The notes under the pieces are model-generated. The model was not told the origin of the DNA and did no database searches. It saw only the letters and a list, made by a program, of their open reading frames with translations. Positions 45,384 through 56,519 of a stretch of 64,000 bases of DNA are shown piece after piece. The stretch is taken from assembly GCA_015179045.1 (NCBI GenBank), contig WHUZ01000007.1:310001-374000 (forward strand), read 5' to 3'. Source of the stretch: Kalaharituber pfeilii (lineage: Eukaryota; Ascomycota; Pezizomycetes; Pezizales; Pezizaceae). Numbering within the stretch: position 1 is the first letter of the stretch; each line of letters begins with the position of its first letter. A program made the position numbers and the translations under genes.

Positions 45384-47900
45384 ATGAATCCAGTTGCAGC
45401 AGTTGACTCAAAGCCGTCCTCGTCCGGGATCTCTACTCCCACAAATGGAGAACCAATTGTGATTGTCTCCAAAGCGGATGTTGAGATGGATGACGCCCCG
45501 CACGTCAAGAATGCCAATGAGACTACGCCGGCAGAGGCAACGCATCCCTCTGCTGAAACCAAGACACCTGAGAAACAAATTGATGCTCTCACTGAGGAAC
45601 AACCAAAGGAAACGGTATATGAGTGCAAAATGCTTGAGGAGCGATGGGTTGAAGAAAACGAGGGAGACGGAAAATATGAGCTGCTTGATCCAGGCACATT
45701 TGTTCCGAAGCAAAGTGCTCAAAAGCGCTCAAAATATGATCACTACCCCCTGCTTTTGATTTCCGAATATCCCATAAGCAGTAAAGGTAACCAAGAGGCT
45801 CGTGGACGAAAGCTGCAGATTCAGTCGGGGGCGCTCAAATCCGTGATCAGGAGGTGTGTTGGCGACAGGAACCCCAAGTGGAAGTGCGAAGATGATGATG
45901 CCGATGTGGAGTATTACTTCCCGTGGGATGACTGGCTCCGAGGGTTGAATTGCTTCAAAGATGAGAAAAAGCGGCTCGAGAAGAAAGTCTTGAATGAAGG
46001 CAAAGCACAAGACATGTCAAATAGAGACTGGGAAGAGGCCACAGTGTGTGGTCTGTTGATCAATGTCTTGGAGACATACCATGAGAAAACAATCAGCTCC
46101 ATGGAGAAGCTGCTCCCCACCGGCTATGTTACCTATGACACGTAAGTCCCCTCACCCTATGGTAAAGCTGACAATTAAAAAGGCTAACATATCCCTATAC
46201 CTGTCAGTCTCTGGACGTTATTCTTCAAACATCAAGAACTCTACTCCGCCCAGGCTGGAATAGAGCGAGGGTACGAGTTCCGCAAGGGAGACTACGTCTC
46301 TTCATATACGGGTGAAAAGTATTTTGAGATTACTTGCCGCTTTGTTGGGTATGATGGAAACAGATTTGGTTGGGTGAAAAAATCTAAGATTATCAATTCC
46401 TTCAAGGGGAAAAAGAAGATTACTAGCTTGCCAGTGTATCCGCTTGAATATCATCCCAATAAGGATGTGATCAAAGCAAAGCTTATTGCAAGAGGTAGGA
46501 AATGGGAAACATTGAGGGGAATTCATTTGATGCGATATGGACCCCCTATTAAACCTGGAGAAGTCGAGGAGGTATGCCACTTTATCTTTGGGGGAACGTG
46601 GGCCTTCATAAGTGATCATTAACTTACGCACTTTGTAGTCCGGGAAGCGAGTTATGGTCGATGCTGCTCTGTATCCGAATCAATGTAGAGCAGAAATGTA
46701 CGACATCCATAAGGATCTCGACCTGGAACTTGAAACTAGGGCTCTTGTGAAAGTGCTCAAAACAGGAGGGTATCTTCTAGGAAACGCAAATGGAAATGCT
46801 GAAGAGAGTGATTCCATTGACGTACTGGATGCGGAGGTCAAAAATGAAGCGACCGAAGATGAGGAAATGAGCGGAGGCGAATCTGAAGGCGAGGAAAAGC
46901 ATGTTCCGTTGGATGACTATCACTGTTATCTTGCAACTAACTCAACTGCAATATTTGATTTTGCAACAAAGGAGTGGCGTAAGTCGAACTATGGAATAAG
47001 TTTAGGGTTTGAGGGCCAAAGACAAATTATCTAACTCATTTGGATATAGGACTGGTTGACGTCGGACGCCTAACTCCACCGACCTGGAATCCCAATGTAT
47101 TTGACTTGTTGGTCCTCCCGGAGAAGAAGAAAGAACTTGTACGGGGTCTAGTCGAGCAACATCTGGAGGAGTCTAAGGGCGCAGTTGTATTGGACGATAT
47201 CATTCCCGGAAAAGGAAAGGGGCTGGTTTATGTGCTTCACGGTCCACCGGGTGTTGGCAAGACCCTCACTGCGGAAGCAGTGTCGGAATTCACGAAAGCC
47301 CCACTCTATGCTATCTCGGCTGGTGAACTTGGATCACACCCGCCGAAGGTAGAAGAGGAGTTGACCGAGGTCTTCAAGCGCGCTGCGCGCTGGAATGCCG
47401 TCGTTCTACTCGACGAGGCAGATGTATTCATGGAAGCTCGTAGCTTGCACGAGCTTAAAAGAAACGCTGCCGTTTCTATTTTCCTTAAGGTATTGGAGTA
47501 CTACAAGGGCATCATCTTTCTGACAACTAACCGAGTGGTCTCATTCGATCCCGCATTCCGCTCTCGTATCCACATCGCGCTCAAGTTCTCCGACTTGGAT
47601 CAGGCCGCAAGGGTGCAAGTATGGGATACCTTCTTGAGCCGGGTGAGGGCGGCCGGCAGAGAAGTTAATATCTCGGTGGAGGAGCTTGCGAAATTGGCTG
47701 AGCGGAAGATCAATGGACGAGAGATCAAGAACGCGATCAAGTCCGCTCAGGGACTAGCAATGAGCCGGAAGGAGGAGCTGAGGATTAATCATTTGGAACA
47801 AGTGCTGGATATTCAGGAGGCGTTCTTGAAAGATCTAGAGGATCTGGAGAAGGTAGAGGGCGAGGGGGGGCCGGAGCTCAAGAAACGAAGGGTAGAGTGA
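45384..47900 (+). CDS. AAA+ ATPase, DUF7025 type
   Basis: Predicted 770 residues in four exons: 45384-46141, 46208-46571, 46639-46978 and 47050-47900. The introns are 66, 67 and 71 bp, all GT-AG; two have clear branch sites (GGCTAACA, ATCTAACT). The N-terminal part is acidic. The middle region (YSAQAGIERGYEFRKGDYVSSYTGEKYFEITCRFVGYDG, then RGIHLMRYGPPIKPGEVEE, then GKRVMVDAALY) matches the layout of fungal ATPases carrying the DUF7025 domain. The C-terminal AAA+ module has Walker A GPPGVGKT near residues 552-559, Walker B VVLLDEADVF near 605-614, a sensor-1-like IIFLTTNR and an FRSRIH arginine-finger-like motif. These proteins are probably oligomeric ATPases; the substrate is unknown. Family size and motifs suggest an intact gene. 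Confidence 0.9.
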
Positions 47901-48434
47901 AGGGGAGGTTTGGATGTATGGTACTATTTTGATATCCGTTGACCTGTCAATATGGGTTGGTATGGCTTTGGTGCAGTCACGAAAATCTGGGGTTCTCGCT
48001 CATAGTCTATCTCATGCCTTTCAGGCTATGAATTACGCTACTTAGTTTGAACGGAAATTTCACGATTATATTCCTGGGGTCATCAATATTCCAGATTTTA
48101 GTTTATGCAGGGAGGAAAGTATCTGTAATTGCTATTACGTGTTCCACATTTGCAAGATTCGGCGTCGTCGGCAAAGCTGTAACTAGGGCAATATGGAGTT
48201 TTGACAGCTCTCAAGATGGTAAATATAATTTTAGGCCTTACATGCTTTCATGTTCAAGAAGCAGTACCACCTCTATTTTTCATCCCCAGTCCATCTTGAT
48301 AATCACCGCCCTATCGCAATGAAAATTAAGTCTATTATAGCATGAGACTAAATCTGTTAAGTCGTTCTCTGCTCTCTCTTAGAAGCTTCCAAAACATTAA
48401 GAAAGTTTTCTGGGAGCTGCTAGCGAAGTAATGT

Positions 48435-48653
48435 GCGTCGGTATGCAAATGAAACACACTTTCAGTCAGGCTGTAGCCTTGCAACTGAGGCTAGAGCAAA
48501 GGTTCATGCGTCGGTATGCAAATGAAACACACTTTCAGTCAGGCTGTAGCCTTGCAACTGAGGCTAGAGCAAAGGTTCATGCGTCGGTATGCAAATGAAA
48601 CACACTTTCAGTCAGGCTGTAGCCTTGCAACTGAGGCTAGAGCAAGGTTCGAG
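48435..48653 (+). repeat. 73-bp tandem repeat, three copies
   Basis: Three nearly identical units start at 48435, 48508 and 48581 (GCGTCGGTATGCAAATGAAA...). The third unit differs slightly at its end. The period is not a multiple of three, so the open frames crossing it are not conserved between units. Confidence 0.9.
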
Positions 48654-49008
48654 GCCTCATGGTACAAACCTTTTTTTTCCCCCCTTAAAAAAGACCAAAT
48701 ACTTTTTCCTAAATTTGGTGTTCACGTGCCCCCCATATTTGGTGTCCTCGGTGAGGGCTAAGGCACTTAAATGCAACACGATGCAGCGTCTGTAGGCATG
48801 AGACTAACGTTTGCATCAATTTTGTGGGGGTGACTGCTTTTTTTTAGCGGCTTTTGGTAAGTTATATAAGGGTGGGTCTTTTCCCCTCTTCCTTTTAACT
48901 TTTTATTTTCTTTTTGTGTCCCTCGTCACACTACGATGATGCACGCCGGTGCCGCGCGAATCCAGGTGGTTAGCACACACACATTCTATGATATCAATAG
49001 CAAAAGCC

Positions 49009-49019
49009 TAGTCTGGTTT
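49009..49019 (+). repeat. Family C nano-insertion, 11 bp
   Basis: TAGTCTGGTTT lies between perfect 9-bp repeats GCAAAAGCC (49000-49008 and 49020-49028). Confidence 0.75.
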
Positions 49020-49096
49020 GCAAAAGCCCTGTTCCCCAGGTTCCCAGGTTATGGCAGGGCCTAGACATAATGCTACAGCCTGGTGCTGCCCCGCCT

Positions 49097-49109
49097 CGTT
49101 ACGAGATTA
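49097..49109 (+). repeat. Family C nano-insertion, 13 bp
   Basis: CGTTACGAGATTA lies between GCCCCGCCT (49088-49096) and GCCCCGCTT (49110-49118), a 9-bp repeat with one mismatch. Confidence 0.6.
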
Positions 49110-49192
49110 GCCCCGCTTTATGCAGCTCACTGGATCACTAGTCAAACACGGAAGGAGATTTCTGCACTACAGTGCAAGTTATAGCATACAGG

Positions 49193-49214
49193 AAGTCTCA
49201 TACCAAGCCCCCAG
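49193..49214 (-). repeat. Family C nano-insertion, 22 bp
   Basis: AAGTCTCATACCAAGCCCCC followed by AG lies between perfect 9-bp repeats GCATACAGG (49184-49192 and 49215-49223). It is the same variant as 44397. Confidence 0.65.
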
Positions 49215-49454
49215 GCATACAGGGGTTACGATAGCTGTGCCTGGGGCATGGGCAGTCTCGAACCGGACTAACGCTCTAGATCTCCCCAATCTAGCGGGAA
49301 ATGCACTCGCGACAGTAGGGTTGAATGCGGATCCCTCTCCGTGCGCTGCAGTGATATCATAGCACGCAGCCTCGACCGCATGGTTTCTGTTGGAAGTCAT
49401 CTCTGCTGTTAATTGTTGTCCCTGACCCATTTGAAAGAGCATGAATGCCATCTC

Positions 49455-49526
49455 TTTTTTCTTTTCTTTCTTTCTTTTTTTTTTTGATCACGTAACCGTG
49501 CATGCAGGCTACCAACCTATGGCAGG
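49455..49526 (-). mobile_element. Diverged family B micro-retroelement
   Basis: A 72-bp insertion: interrupted poly(T), GATCACGTAACCGTGCATGC, AGGCTACCAACCTATGGCAGG. It is flanked by a perfect 12-bp duplication GAATGCCATCTC (49443-49454 and 49527-49538). The core differs from other B copies (ACCAACCTA in place of TGTTCGCCA), so it may be a subfamily. Confidence 0.85.
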
Positions 49527-50349
49527 GAATGCCATCTCCATCTTAGTGTCTTACAAGTTCAATCAAGAAAGGAGATGCTGGACGCAGAGAAGGCACAGAC
49601 CTGCTTACCCAAGCTTGCAATCTCCTCCAAACTTACAAAAGGTCAATAAAGGCTCCTGGTGTCATAGTATCCATCATCACTTAACATCACCAAAGGTACA
49701 TTCACCAAACGACGTGCCAAACAGGATCCCAATGACGCCACCCTCGGGCCAGCGGCGTGACATCTGCGCCCCGAGTGGGCGTAGGGTAGACGGGGACCAC
49801 GAGCACCTCTGCCCTCTGCTTGGCTATGGGGAAGGTACTTCCTTTCCTGGCGGGCAAAGACGGACAATCGGCTGAACCCTTCCTACTTGACCGAAAAAGT
49901 ACTGAGACTCTGGCTTGCAATTTGCTTATATGTTTTTTTCGCATGACGGGATCTATACATTTATGGTGTGAGTAAGTACCTCTCCAGAATGGCTTATAAT
50001 GTGGCATGGCGGGTCTTGGTCGTCAGAGGGCCCTGGGGCCCGCAAATTTGGTTGTCTTGTCGTTGTCCAAAGAGGGCTGGAAGGCCAAAACTTGCTGGCA
50101 GGTCACGGTGTGATGTCCGCGTCGTAATAGAAGCACCCCGAGTATCTCTACATCTTTGCTTATCGCCTTGACCGCTTAGACGTCCTCTACAAGGGGCGTC
50201 GGACCTCAGGGAGACTCTAGAACATCTGATGTTTAACAGGATGCCAAAAAGTAAGCTTGATCAGGTAAAGCCCCCGGGAGCTATCCGGGCCTCCGGTGGT
50301 TCCGAGGCGCTCGACGAAGAAGACTCATTTCTCGACTGAAGGTACATGC

Positions 50350-50440
50350 TCTCTCCACTTGGAGTAGTAGTAGTAATGACTACACTTGCAGTAGTAGTAG
50401 TAATGACTACACTTGCAGTAGTAGTAGTAATGACTAGCAA
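50350..50440 (+). repeat. 28-bp tandem triplication
   Basis: Three units of AGTAGTAGTAGTAATGACTA followed by CACTTGC, with the third truncated. A simple expansion. Confidence 0.85.
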
Positions 50441-50515
50441 TTCTATCTCTTATGCTGTATTATAATTCTGGTACAGTTACATCCACGGATCCTACCAATA
50501 GCTCAGTTTACAGCT

Positions 50516-50869
50516 TAGTGAGCGGCACGAGCCGAGCCAGCTCGAGCTCAAACGAGCCAAGATCATGCTTGTGTTTTTCTTGACAGCTCGCTAAAATGCT
50601 TAGCCAGTGCAAGGTTTCATAAACTGTAAATACCTAATATAGTAATAATTAGAGACTTGGAGCTCATTCTGACCTACCAACAACTTCGAAATGCACAATT
50701 TAGCTGATAGTAGTGAGAAAGATGAAAATTTAGCTTAGCTTAGTTTAGTTGTCAATATTATGTATATAATCAATCCAGGCTCGAGCTCATGCCACGCCAG
50801 CTCACTTACTCACGAGCTGGCTCGAGCTCACCCTCCAGCTCGGCTCGAGCTAGCTCGTGCCGCTCACTA
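50516..50869 (+). mobile_element. hAT-like MITE, copy 1
   Basis: A 354-bp element with terminal inverted repeats starting TAGTGAGCGGCACGAG and a perfect 8-bp target duplication TTACAGCT (50508-50515 and 50870-50877). The 8-bp duplication and TAGNG-type terminus are hAT hallmarks. Subterminal regions are rich in GAGCTCGAGC-type short palindromes. No coding frame. Copies 2 and 3 are at 58544 and 60384. Confidence 0.9.
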
Positions 50870-51396
50870 TTACAGCTTGCTTTGAGTGCCCTAGGCATCC
50901 GTGTTTTCGAATTCAGTTCCCTTTGGTGCTGGCATAGGCCTTGCCTATCCACAAGTCTCAAGGGCCCGCCCACCAAAAAGGAGTGAGGTTAGGCTAAAGG
51001 AGAGACAGTTTGTCTCACCTTTGTCGCAAATTTGCAATATCACGAATCAAACTGTTACAGGATCTGGCCTTCCAGAGCTCAGCAGCTCCCTTTAGCCACG
51101 CGCATATCCGGTATTGCCAACTCAAAGAACACAACAACAAGGTTAGGAGAGGAGCGGAAGCTGGACTCACTAGATATATCAGATCACTGCACGAATTGAT
51201 ATGTTAAAAGCTCGCTGGGATTAGTTGTTGCTCAAGATAGTGGTCGGCTGATTTGAAGTAAGCATAGAGAGATCATGTCATCTCTAGATTTTATCTAATG
51301 GAGAAACGTGGAAATGTTAGATTATACGTGCAATAAAATTAAAATAGGAAATTTTTTTCCCTTGAAAAGAAGGTTATCCCCAGTTGCAACTATAAG

Positions 51397-51471
51397 TTTT
51401 TTTTTTTTTTTTTTTTTTTTATTTATAAATATATATCAGTTATCGCGTGCCGCCCTAGGGGCTATGGCGAT
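51397..51471 (-). mobile_element. Family A micro-retroelement
   Basis: A 75-bp insertion: poly(T), ATTTATAAATATATATCAGT, TATCGCGTGCCGCCCTAGGG, GCTATGGCGAT. It is flanked by TTGCAACTATAAG (51384-51396) and TTGCAACTATTAG (51472-51484), 13 bp with one mismatch. Confidence 0.88.
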
Positions 51472-51936
51472 TTGCAACTATTAGCACATTGATCTGTCTC
51501 GCATCCAGCCCCAGAGAGATACAGTAGGTTGCGAAGTCGAATTATAAAATATTCTGCAACCCTGCCTGGCACTGAACATTGATAAAGTTGGATCATTACA
51601 GTTTATCTTGTGAAAAATGTTAGATTACCTTCTTCCCTACTGTACCTCGACAGAGGAATCGAACCGGCCATGCAGACGAACGCTTTCCCGGCTCCAGCGC
51701 ATCGTGGTCGAGGCGGAATCTCTTATACCTAGAGGCACAGGACATTCGGGAGGACAGGATGCTAGCCACAGGATGTTCCATTGCCAGTAGCATGCATGGG
51801 ACGTGCCGGGCATCTAATGGCATGCAATAAAGTACCAGTATCTTTCTCTACGGACCCCTCGTACTACTAGTGGCTGCTGGAATTTAAAGGCCGGCGGGTG
51901 CAGCGGTGCGCTGGTGACGCTCCAAGCTAGAGTTAG

Positions 51937-51953
51937 AGTCTGGGCACGAGAAC
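51937..51953 (+). repeat. Family C nano-insertion, 17 bp
   Basis: AGTCTGGGCACGAGAAC lies between AGCTAGAGTTAG (51925-51936) and AGCTAGAGTTGG (51954-51965), a 12-bp duplication with one mismatch near its end. Confidence 0.78.
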
Positions 51954-52458
51954 AGCTAGAGTTGGGCTTCCGCGGGCCCATATAGCTAATATGATATATT
52001 AGGGACAGGCGTAGGTATGCCCCGGCTTACGTACTGCTTAAACGAATGCAGACAGCACATAAGGCAATCGCGGTATTGTATGCCACCATTGTACTCAGTG
52101 CTTATCTGATTCCTCATTACCTCATCTTGTCTCTCGCTCAATGTGGAAAATTCACATAAAACTCCATGGTTTGGATAAAAGAAAGATTGGCAATTATCAG
52201 CAATAAAGCTAGTTCTGAAATAGTGCGAAAAAAAAAGAAAAAAGGGACAAATAGCGCAAACTATTTATGGGAGAAGAGATTGCTAATATAACCTCAAGTA
52301 TTGCTTGACTTCCAGTCACTTTGTTCTGCACAAATAATTACTCTGGGTCCACTTCTTTATCCTCAGTGCTCTGTTGATCCACTTTTGCATCACCTTTTTT
52401 CCATACTTCCAATATCTACACCATCCAATATTCAAACACCTGCCAGGCCTACACCAAT

Positions 52459-54831
52459 TTAAGCACCCCGAGTTCTGGTCCCGTTCAACAAACCTGGATA
52501 CAAGATCTCCCTCTCGCTGGTAATACCACCTGGCTTTCCACGAGTAATCTTTGGGAGGTACGTCGGATCGGAATAAACTGGGAGTGTGTCGTTCTCCGCC
52601 GGATTAGGGTATGTACCCTTGCGAGTGTATACCGCCAACCTGAAGGTCTTGAGGGATGTAATTGGGATCTCAACAAATTTGTCATCATCGGATGTGATGG
52701 CGTAGTACAGGTTCTGGGTGAGATATGACACGATAGCGTCGGCCTTGTAGTCAACCTTGCGTTCGTAGAGGACATCTGAGAGTGGGACGTCATTCTGGTA
52801 GATCATGGAGGGCTTGCGGTTGAAGTGGTTGCCGAAGGAGGAGACGTAGCCGACACGGTTGGAAGCCACAGCGTATTTGATGGGCTCAACTTTGGGCTTG
52901 CCAAAGAAGACATGAAGGGTCCAGGAGCCGGGAAGCTCGCTGTGGTCGATGACGGTGCGGATGAGGAAGTCGTCACGGACGAAGGCGGGGCCTGTGGTGG
53001 CTTTGTTAGTTGAAACTACGCAGGGGCATACATGAACAATGTTAGGTGGGAAACTCACCAACTGGGGTGAAGGACCCATCAGAAATGGCAGGTCCATACA
53101 AAGCGTTGACACGGCCCAGAGTGAAGGAAGAGAGGTCAGCGGCGCTCTTATTCGAGTACTCGCATGGAACTTCCTCATATCCATAGTTGAACTTCCAGAT
53201 GCTGGAGGCACTTTTTATGTCATCAGAATTCCAGAACTTGCCGTTTGGATGCTTAAACGGGTACAGGCCAGTGTTGAGGTCATCCTGAGGCCCATCTATA
53301 CCCGGAACAATACGAGCAAAGGTAGCAATACCAGGAGCAGGCTGGAGGACGTTAGATGGGTAGATGGCCTGGTACATGGCGATAAGACGGTCGACGTTGC
53401 AATGGTGGAGCCAGAATATGGGGTCGAAGGCCGCAGCCTCGACTGTCGACATGTGACCGACCGGGTTGGTTCCTCCGACTGCGACGTGCACGGAGTTATG
53501 GATGTTCTCGATGGAGGTAGAGAATTCGTTGAAACCATTGATATCGCTGAAGCTAAAAGCATCGTAGGTTGCGGCACGACGACTAGAATAAATAATGGGT
53601 CAGTATGTCAGCAACTGAGGAATAAGCTACATTAATTATAAGGCAGAGATTCTTACGACGTGAAGCCATCTGCCATGCTGGCTGAGGAAATGGAATTCTG
53701 AGCTGTACCGTCGGGAAGAGGTGAGCGAGTGGTCCACATCCAGATCCCCAGCTTCACATTTGTCTAACATTAGCATATTTCGTCCCAGCAGTACTTAGAG
53801 GGGTAGACCATTGAGCTCAAGCTGTGCAGCCGAGGATGACATTGAGGTACTTACCTCATTAGTGAAGCTAGCTGCCACGTCAGCTGAATTCTTGAAGTTA
53901 TACTGGAAAAGTGGGTTATTGATAGTGGTTTGGACTGGAACACCACCAGTGCCGGGCTTGGTAACGCTGATGGTAGTCTGCATCGTCACTGGGGGAGATC
54001 CGACTGGGTGACGGGGTCAGACCAGTCCCAGTATGGCAGCCGGAGCTGCTCAGCGGCAGCAGCGTACGTGTCATGCGATGGGCCGGTAAACTGTTCAGCA
54101 ATTTCCAAGGCGCGGCGTTGCAAGCTTTGCTGTATAATAGAGAGCAGTTAGACTATCATCCGGGTAGTGGGGATATTTTACCACGAGAGCTCACCTCAAG
54201 AAGAAGGACATAGGGGCGATGCCAAGTTGAAAAAATGGGGCTACCGTGAGTGCAGTATCCAAGCCAGGTGTTGTAGGGACCGGCCGGCCCAACGTTGGGG
54301 TCCATCTGCCATGCCTCATAGGGGGCGCCATGGATCCCAGCAATGCCCCACCAGCTGAGGTCCAAGTCCTCAGGAGTAGCCATGAGAGACTCAAGGGCCA
54401 GAATAAACATATTGAACTGAGCAGGGTAGCTAGATTGCAGAGTCTCGATCTTGCGTCTGGGATAGCATTTGCGACTCGTAGCTCCCACAACTGGGTCCGA
54501 GGTTGGAGTGACAGTTGGGGCGGGAGCGATCGGGGCGGGAGACTTTGTCGTGGTGGTAGGTGGGTCGGAATAGTATTCGGGCACGCACTGAGAGTAGTCT
54601 AAGGACCCATGTAATCGTCAGCGAGCAATCATTGCGGCATTGTCAATGTTTAGACATACAGGCATTCACATATTGACACTTATAGCCGGATGGGCAGATG
54701 GCAGTTTCCGCACCACCACCACCGCACTGGCCGTATCGAGGAGCTTGCCTTTGCGCCTGGACCAATGCTGGCGCAGCAAGACCAGCAAGGAGCAAAAGGT
54801 CTTTGAACAATGTTGATTGCCACATGATCAT
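52459..54831 (-). CDS. Secreted CBM1-tyrosinase, one-base frameshift
   Basis: A copper tyrosinase (oxidation of phenols to quinones) of about 671 residues in six minus-strand exons: 54831-54660, 54598-54195, 54129-53855, 53763-53657, 53582-53059 and 52991-52459. A signal peptide (about residues 1-26) is followed by a fungal cellulose-binding CBM1 (YGQCGGGG...CPSGYKCQYVNAYYSQCV), whose last part is created by splicing intron 1. A Pro/Thr linker comes next. The CuA region shows GIHGAPYEAW and YCTHGSPIFSTWHRPY (Cys two residues before His, as for the thioether bridge), then LRLPYWDWSD. The CuB region shows HNSVHVAVGG and FDPIFWLHHCNVDRL. A C-terminal domain follows. Exon 3 is out of frame by one base at the C5 run (G5 at 53991-53995), just after LPYWDWSD. 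This is either a true inactivating change or a homopolymer sequencing error; every other part looks intact. Confidence 0.88.
53991..53995 (-). other. Frameshift site in the tyrosinase
   Basis: The homopolymer (G5 on plus, C5 on minus) is where the reading frame shifts by one base between the CuA-associated WDWSD segment and the following MQTTISV segment. No GT-AG intron of normal size can explain the shift. A one-base length change in the run would. Confidence 0.75.
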
Positions 54832-54931
54832 GAACGCGCAGGAAAGAATAGACTGTCAAAGGCTGGCTAGCTTGAAGGACTGGCCAAAGGATGTTGGATG
54901 AAGATTCACTTCAAGGTGGGATCCTGAACCC

Positions 54932-54939
54932 TACTTATA
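54932..54939 (-). promoter_or_regulatory. Possible TATA box of the tyrosinase gene
   Basis: TATAAGTA on the minus strand lies about 100 bp upstream of the predicted start codon at 54831. Position and sequence fit a core promoter; no other support. Confidence 0.4.
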
Positions 54940-56064
54940 GGCTTCAATTCAGTATTTATGGAGTCGCAGGCTCAGAGTGATCAAGGCTTGAGATCCTAAC
55001 ATGAGGACATGCTTCACCTTCGGAGAGAGATGTAAGTCATGTTTGTTCTAGTGGTTCCAATTTACGATCATGCACGATATGCATGCAAGGTACATATCTG
55101 GCACTTATGCGTGTTAGTGCAGTTTGTGCTAGGCTCGTTCGCCGATCCTCGAAGATCGAGATCAGGTTATTTGTGTCCCAAGCACTAACCACTATTAAGC
55201 CACCTGCTTTGCTCCTATACTGAAGCACAAGCTAAATATTGTGACCAAAGCCCGACTGCTATGTATAGTTACAAGCCAGAAAAAGAAACATGGTTGACTC
55301 CGCTAGACATCCAAGGCTAAAGTTACACGTAGTAAAACCTGGTCTTAAAGCGTACTGGTGGCCATCCTAAATTCAGTAGAAGTCTCATATTACAGTAGGG
55401 CTTTTGTTGGGCAAATTCGCATACTGCAATTGCTTGCTCGTATGCAATATTGTAGTACAAGTAGGACAAGATGGTTGGTTATCGATAACGTTGTACCAAA
55501 AAATTTGTCGGTCGTACAAATGGTTGTGTAACTGTTCTAAAAATGGTTTAGTGCAATTAGTTCTTACGTATGTGTTGAAAGTTCAAATAATGACGCCCGG
55601 AAGCTGATGCCACGTAACTTTCACAATATTGTAAGTACTACTTCAAAGGAGTGACAAGAAGTCATTGCATGATAGAGATCTGCACTCAGCTAGCCAGTAT
55701 TGGTGAAGTAGTCCTCAGGGACATGAGCCGTTGCATTACATGATGCTGTTACCATCACAGTACATGGCTATAATAACAAGTTGGTAACTGTATAGCTCGC
55801 ATTTTGTATTTTTAAACCTATTGGACCCTAATTGAGGTAGAACAATACCAATACCATTGCTTCACTGGATCATCACTATACCAAATGCAACGTGACACAC
55901 AATAATGCTGATACCATAAAGGCTACATTATCATGAAAAGGTCTGAAACCAAAATGAAAAATTGTAGAGATGTAGAATCATCGTTGTGGTGTAAAGCATT
56001 AATATGGAGTCGGGGTACACCACCCTTTGCTGCACAACTGTCTGGACGGGAAGTGTGACATTGT

Positions 56065-56292
56065 GTGCATTAAGCATATTGAGGGCGTGCATGAGGGCGC
56101 GCATGAGATACATCATATGTTTGGACGCATTAAGTATTGAGGGCGCGCATACGGGCGCACATGAGATATTGGGCGTATTGAGCATATTGAGGGCACGCAT
56201 GAGGACGCGCATGAGATATTGGGTGCATTGAGCATATTGAGGGCGCGTATGAGATATTGGGCGCATTGAGCATATTGAGGGCGCATGGGGTA
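56065..56292 (+). repeat. Minisatellite of TTGAGGGCGCGCATGAG units
   Basis: Five to six imperfect units of about 35-45 bp built from CATATTGAGGGCGCGCATGA and GATATTGGGCGCATTGAG. All open frames across it are repeat-driven. Confidence 0.8.
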
Positions 56293-56519
56293 TTGCCAGT
56301 CAAATGGGCTCAAGAGGTCCGGAGTTATGCCAAGCGTCCTGACCTGCGCCTTGGTTGAAGCGGAATGTTGTGCTCTTCAGCGCTTAAGGTAACCACAAGC
56401 ACCATGGAGAGGGTTAGAATTGAGGGCCCCCAGTTCAACTCTCGAGTAGAGTAGAGGATGAGAGTTGTCAAGCATCTCTCTAAGATGGACTGTAATGCTC
56501 CAGTTTCATATAATTAAAT

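Larger units (their letters stand above)
47901..50507. other. Gene-poor repeat region
   Basis: No gene is supported. It contains the 73-bp tandem repeat, four listed micro- or nano-insertions (49009, 49097, 49193, 49455) and a 28-bp tandem triplication at 50350-50440. A family C-like string at 49252-49268 (AGTCTCGAACCGGACTA) has no clear target duplication. A further candidate, ATGAGACT at 48341, has imperfect flanking repeats (8 of 10 bases). Confidence 0.5.
50878..52458. other. Intergenic, 3' side of the tyrosinase gene
   Basis: No gene is supported. Contains family A (51397) and family C (51937) insertions. Confidence 0.5.

Noticed and set aside
48435..48653. Tandem array as a CRISPR
   Set aside because: Units are contiguous without unique spacers, and the host is a eukaryote.
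54001..54040. Very short intron to explain the tyrosinase frame change
   Set aside because: The only GT-AG pair would be about 34 bp and would lead into a frame that lacks the downstream tyrosinase segment.
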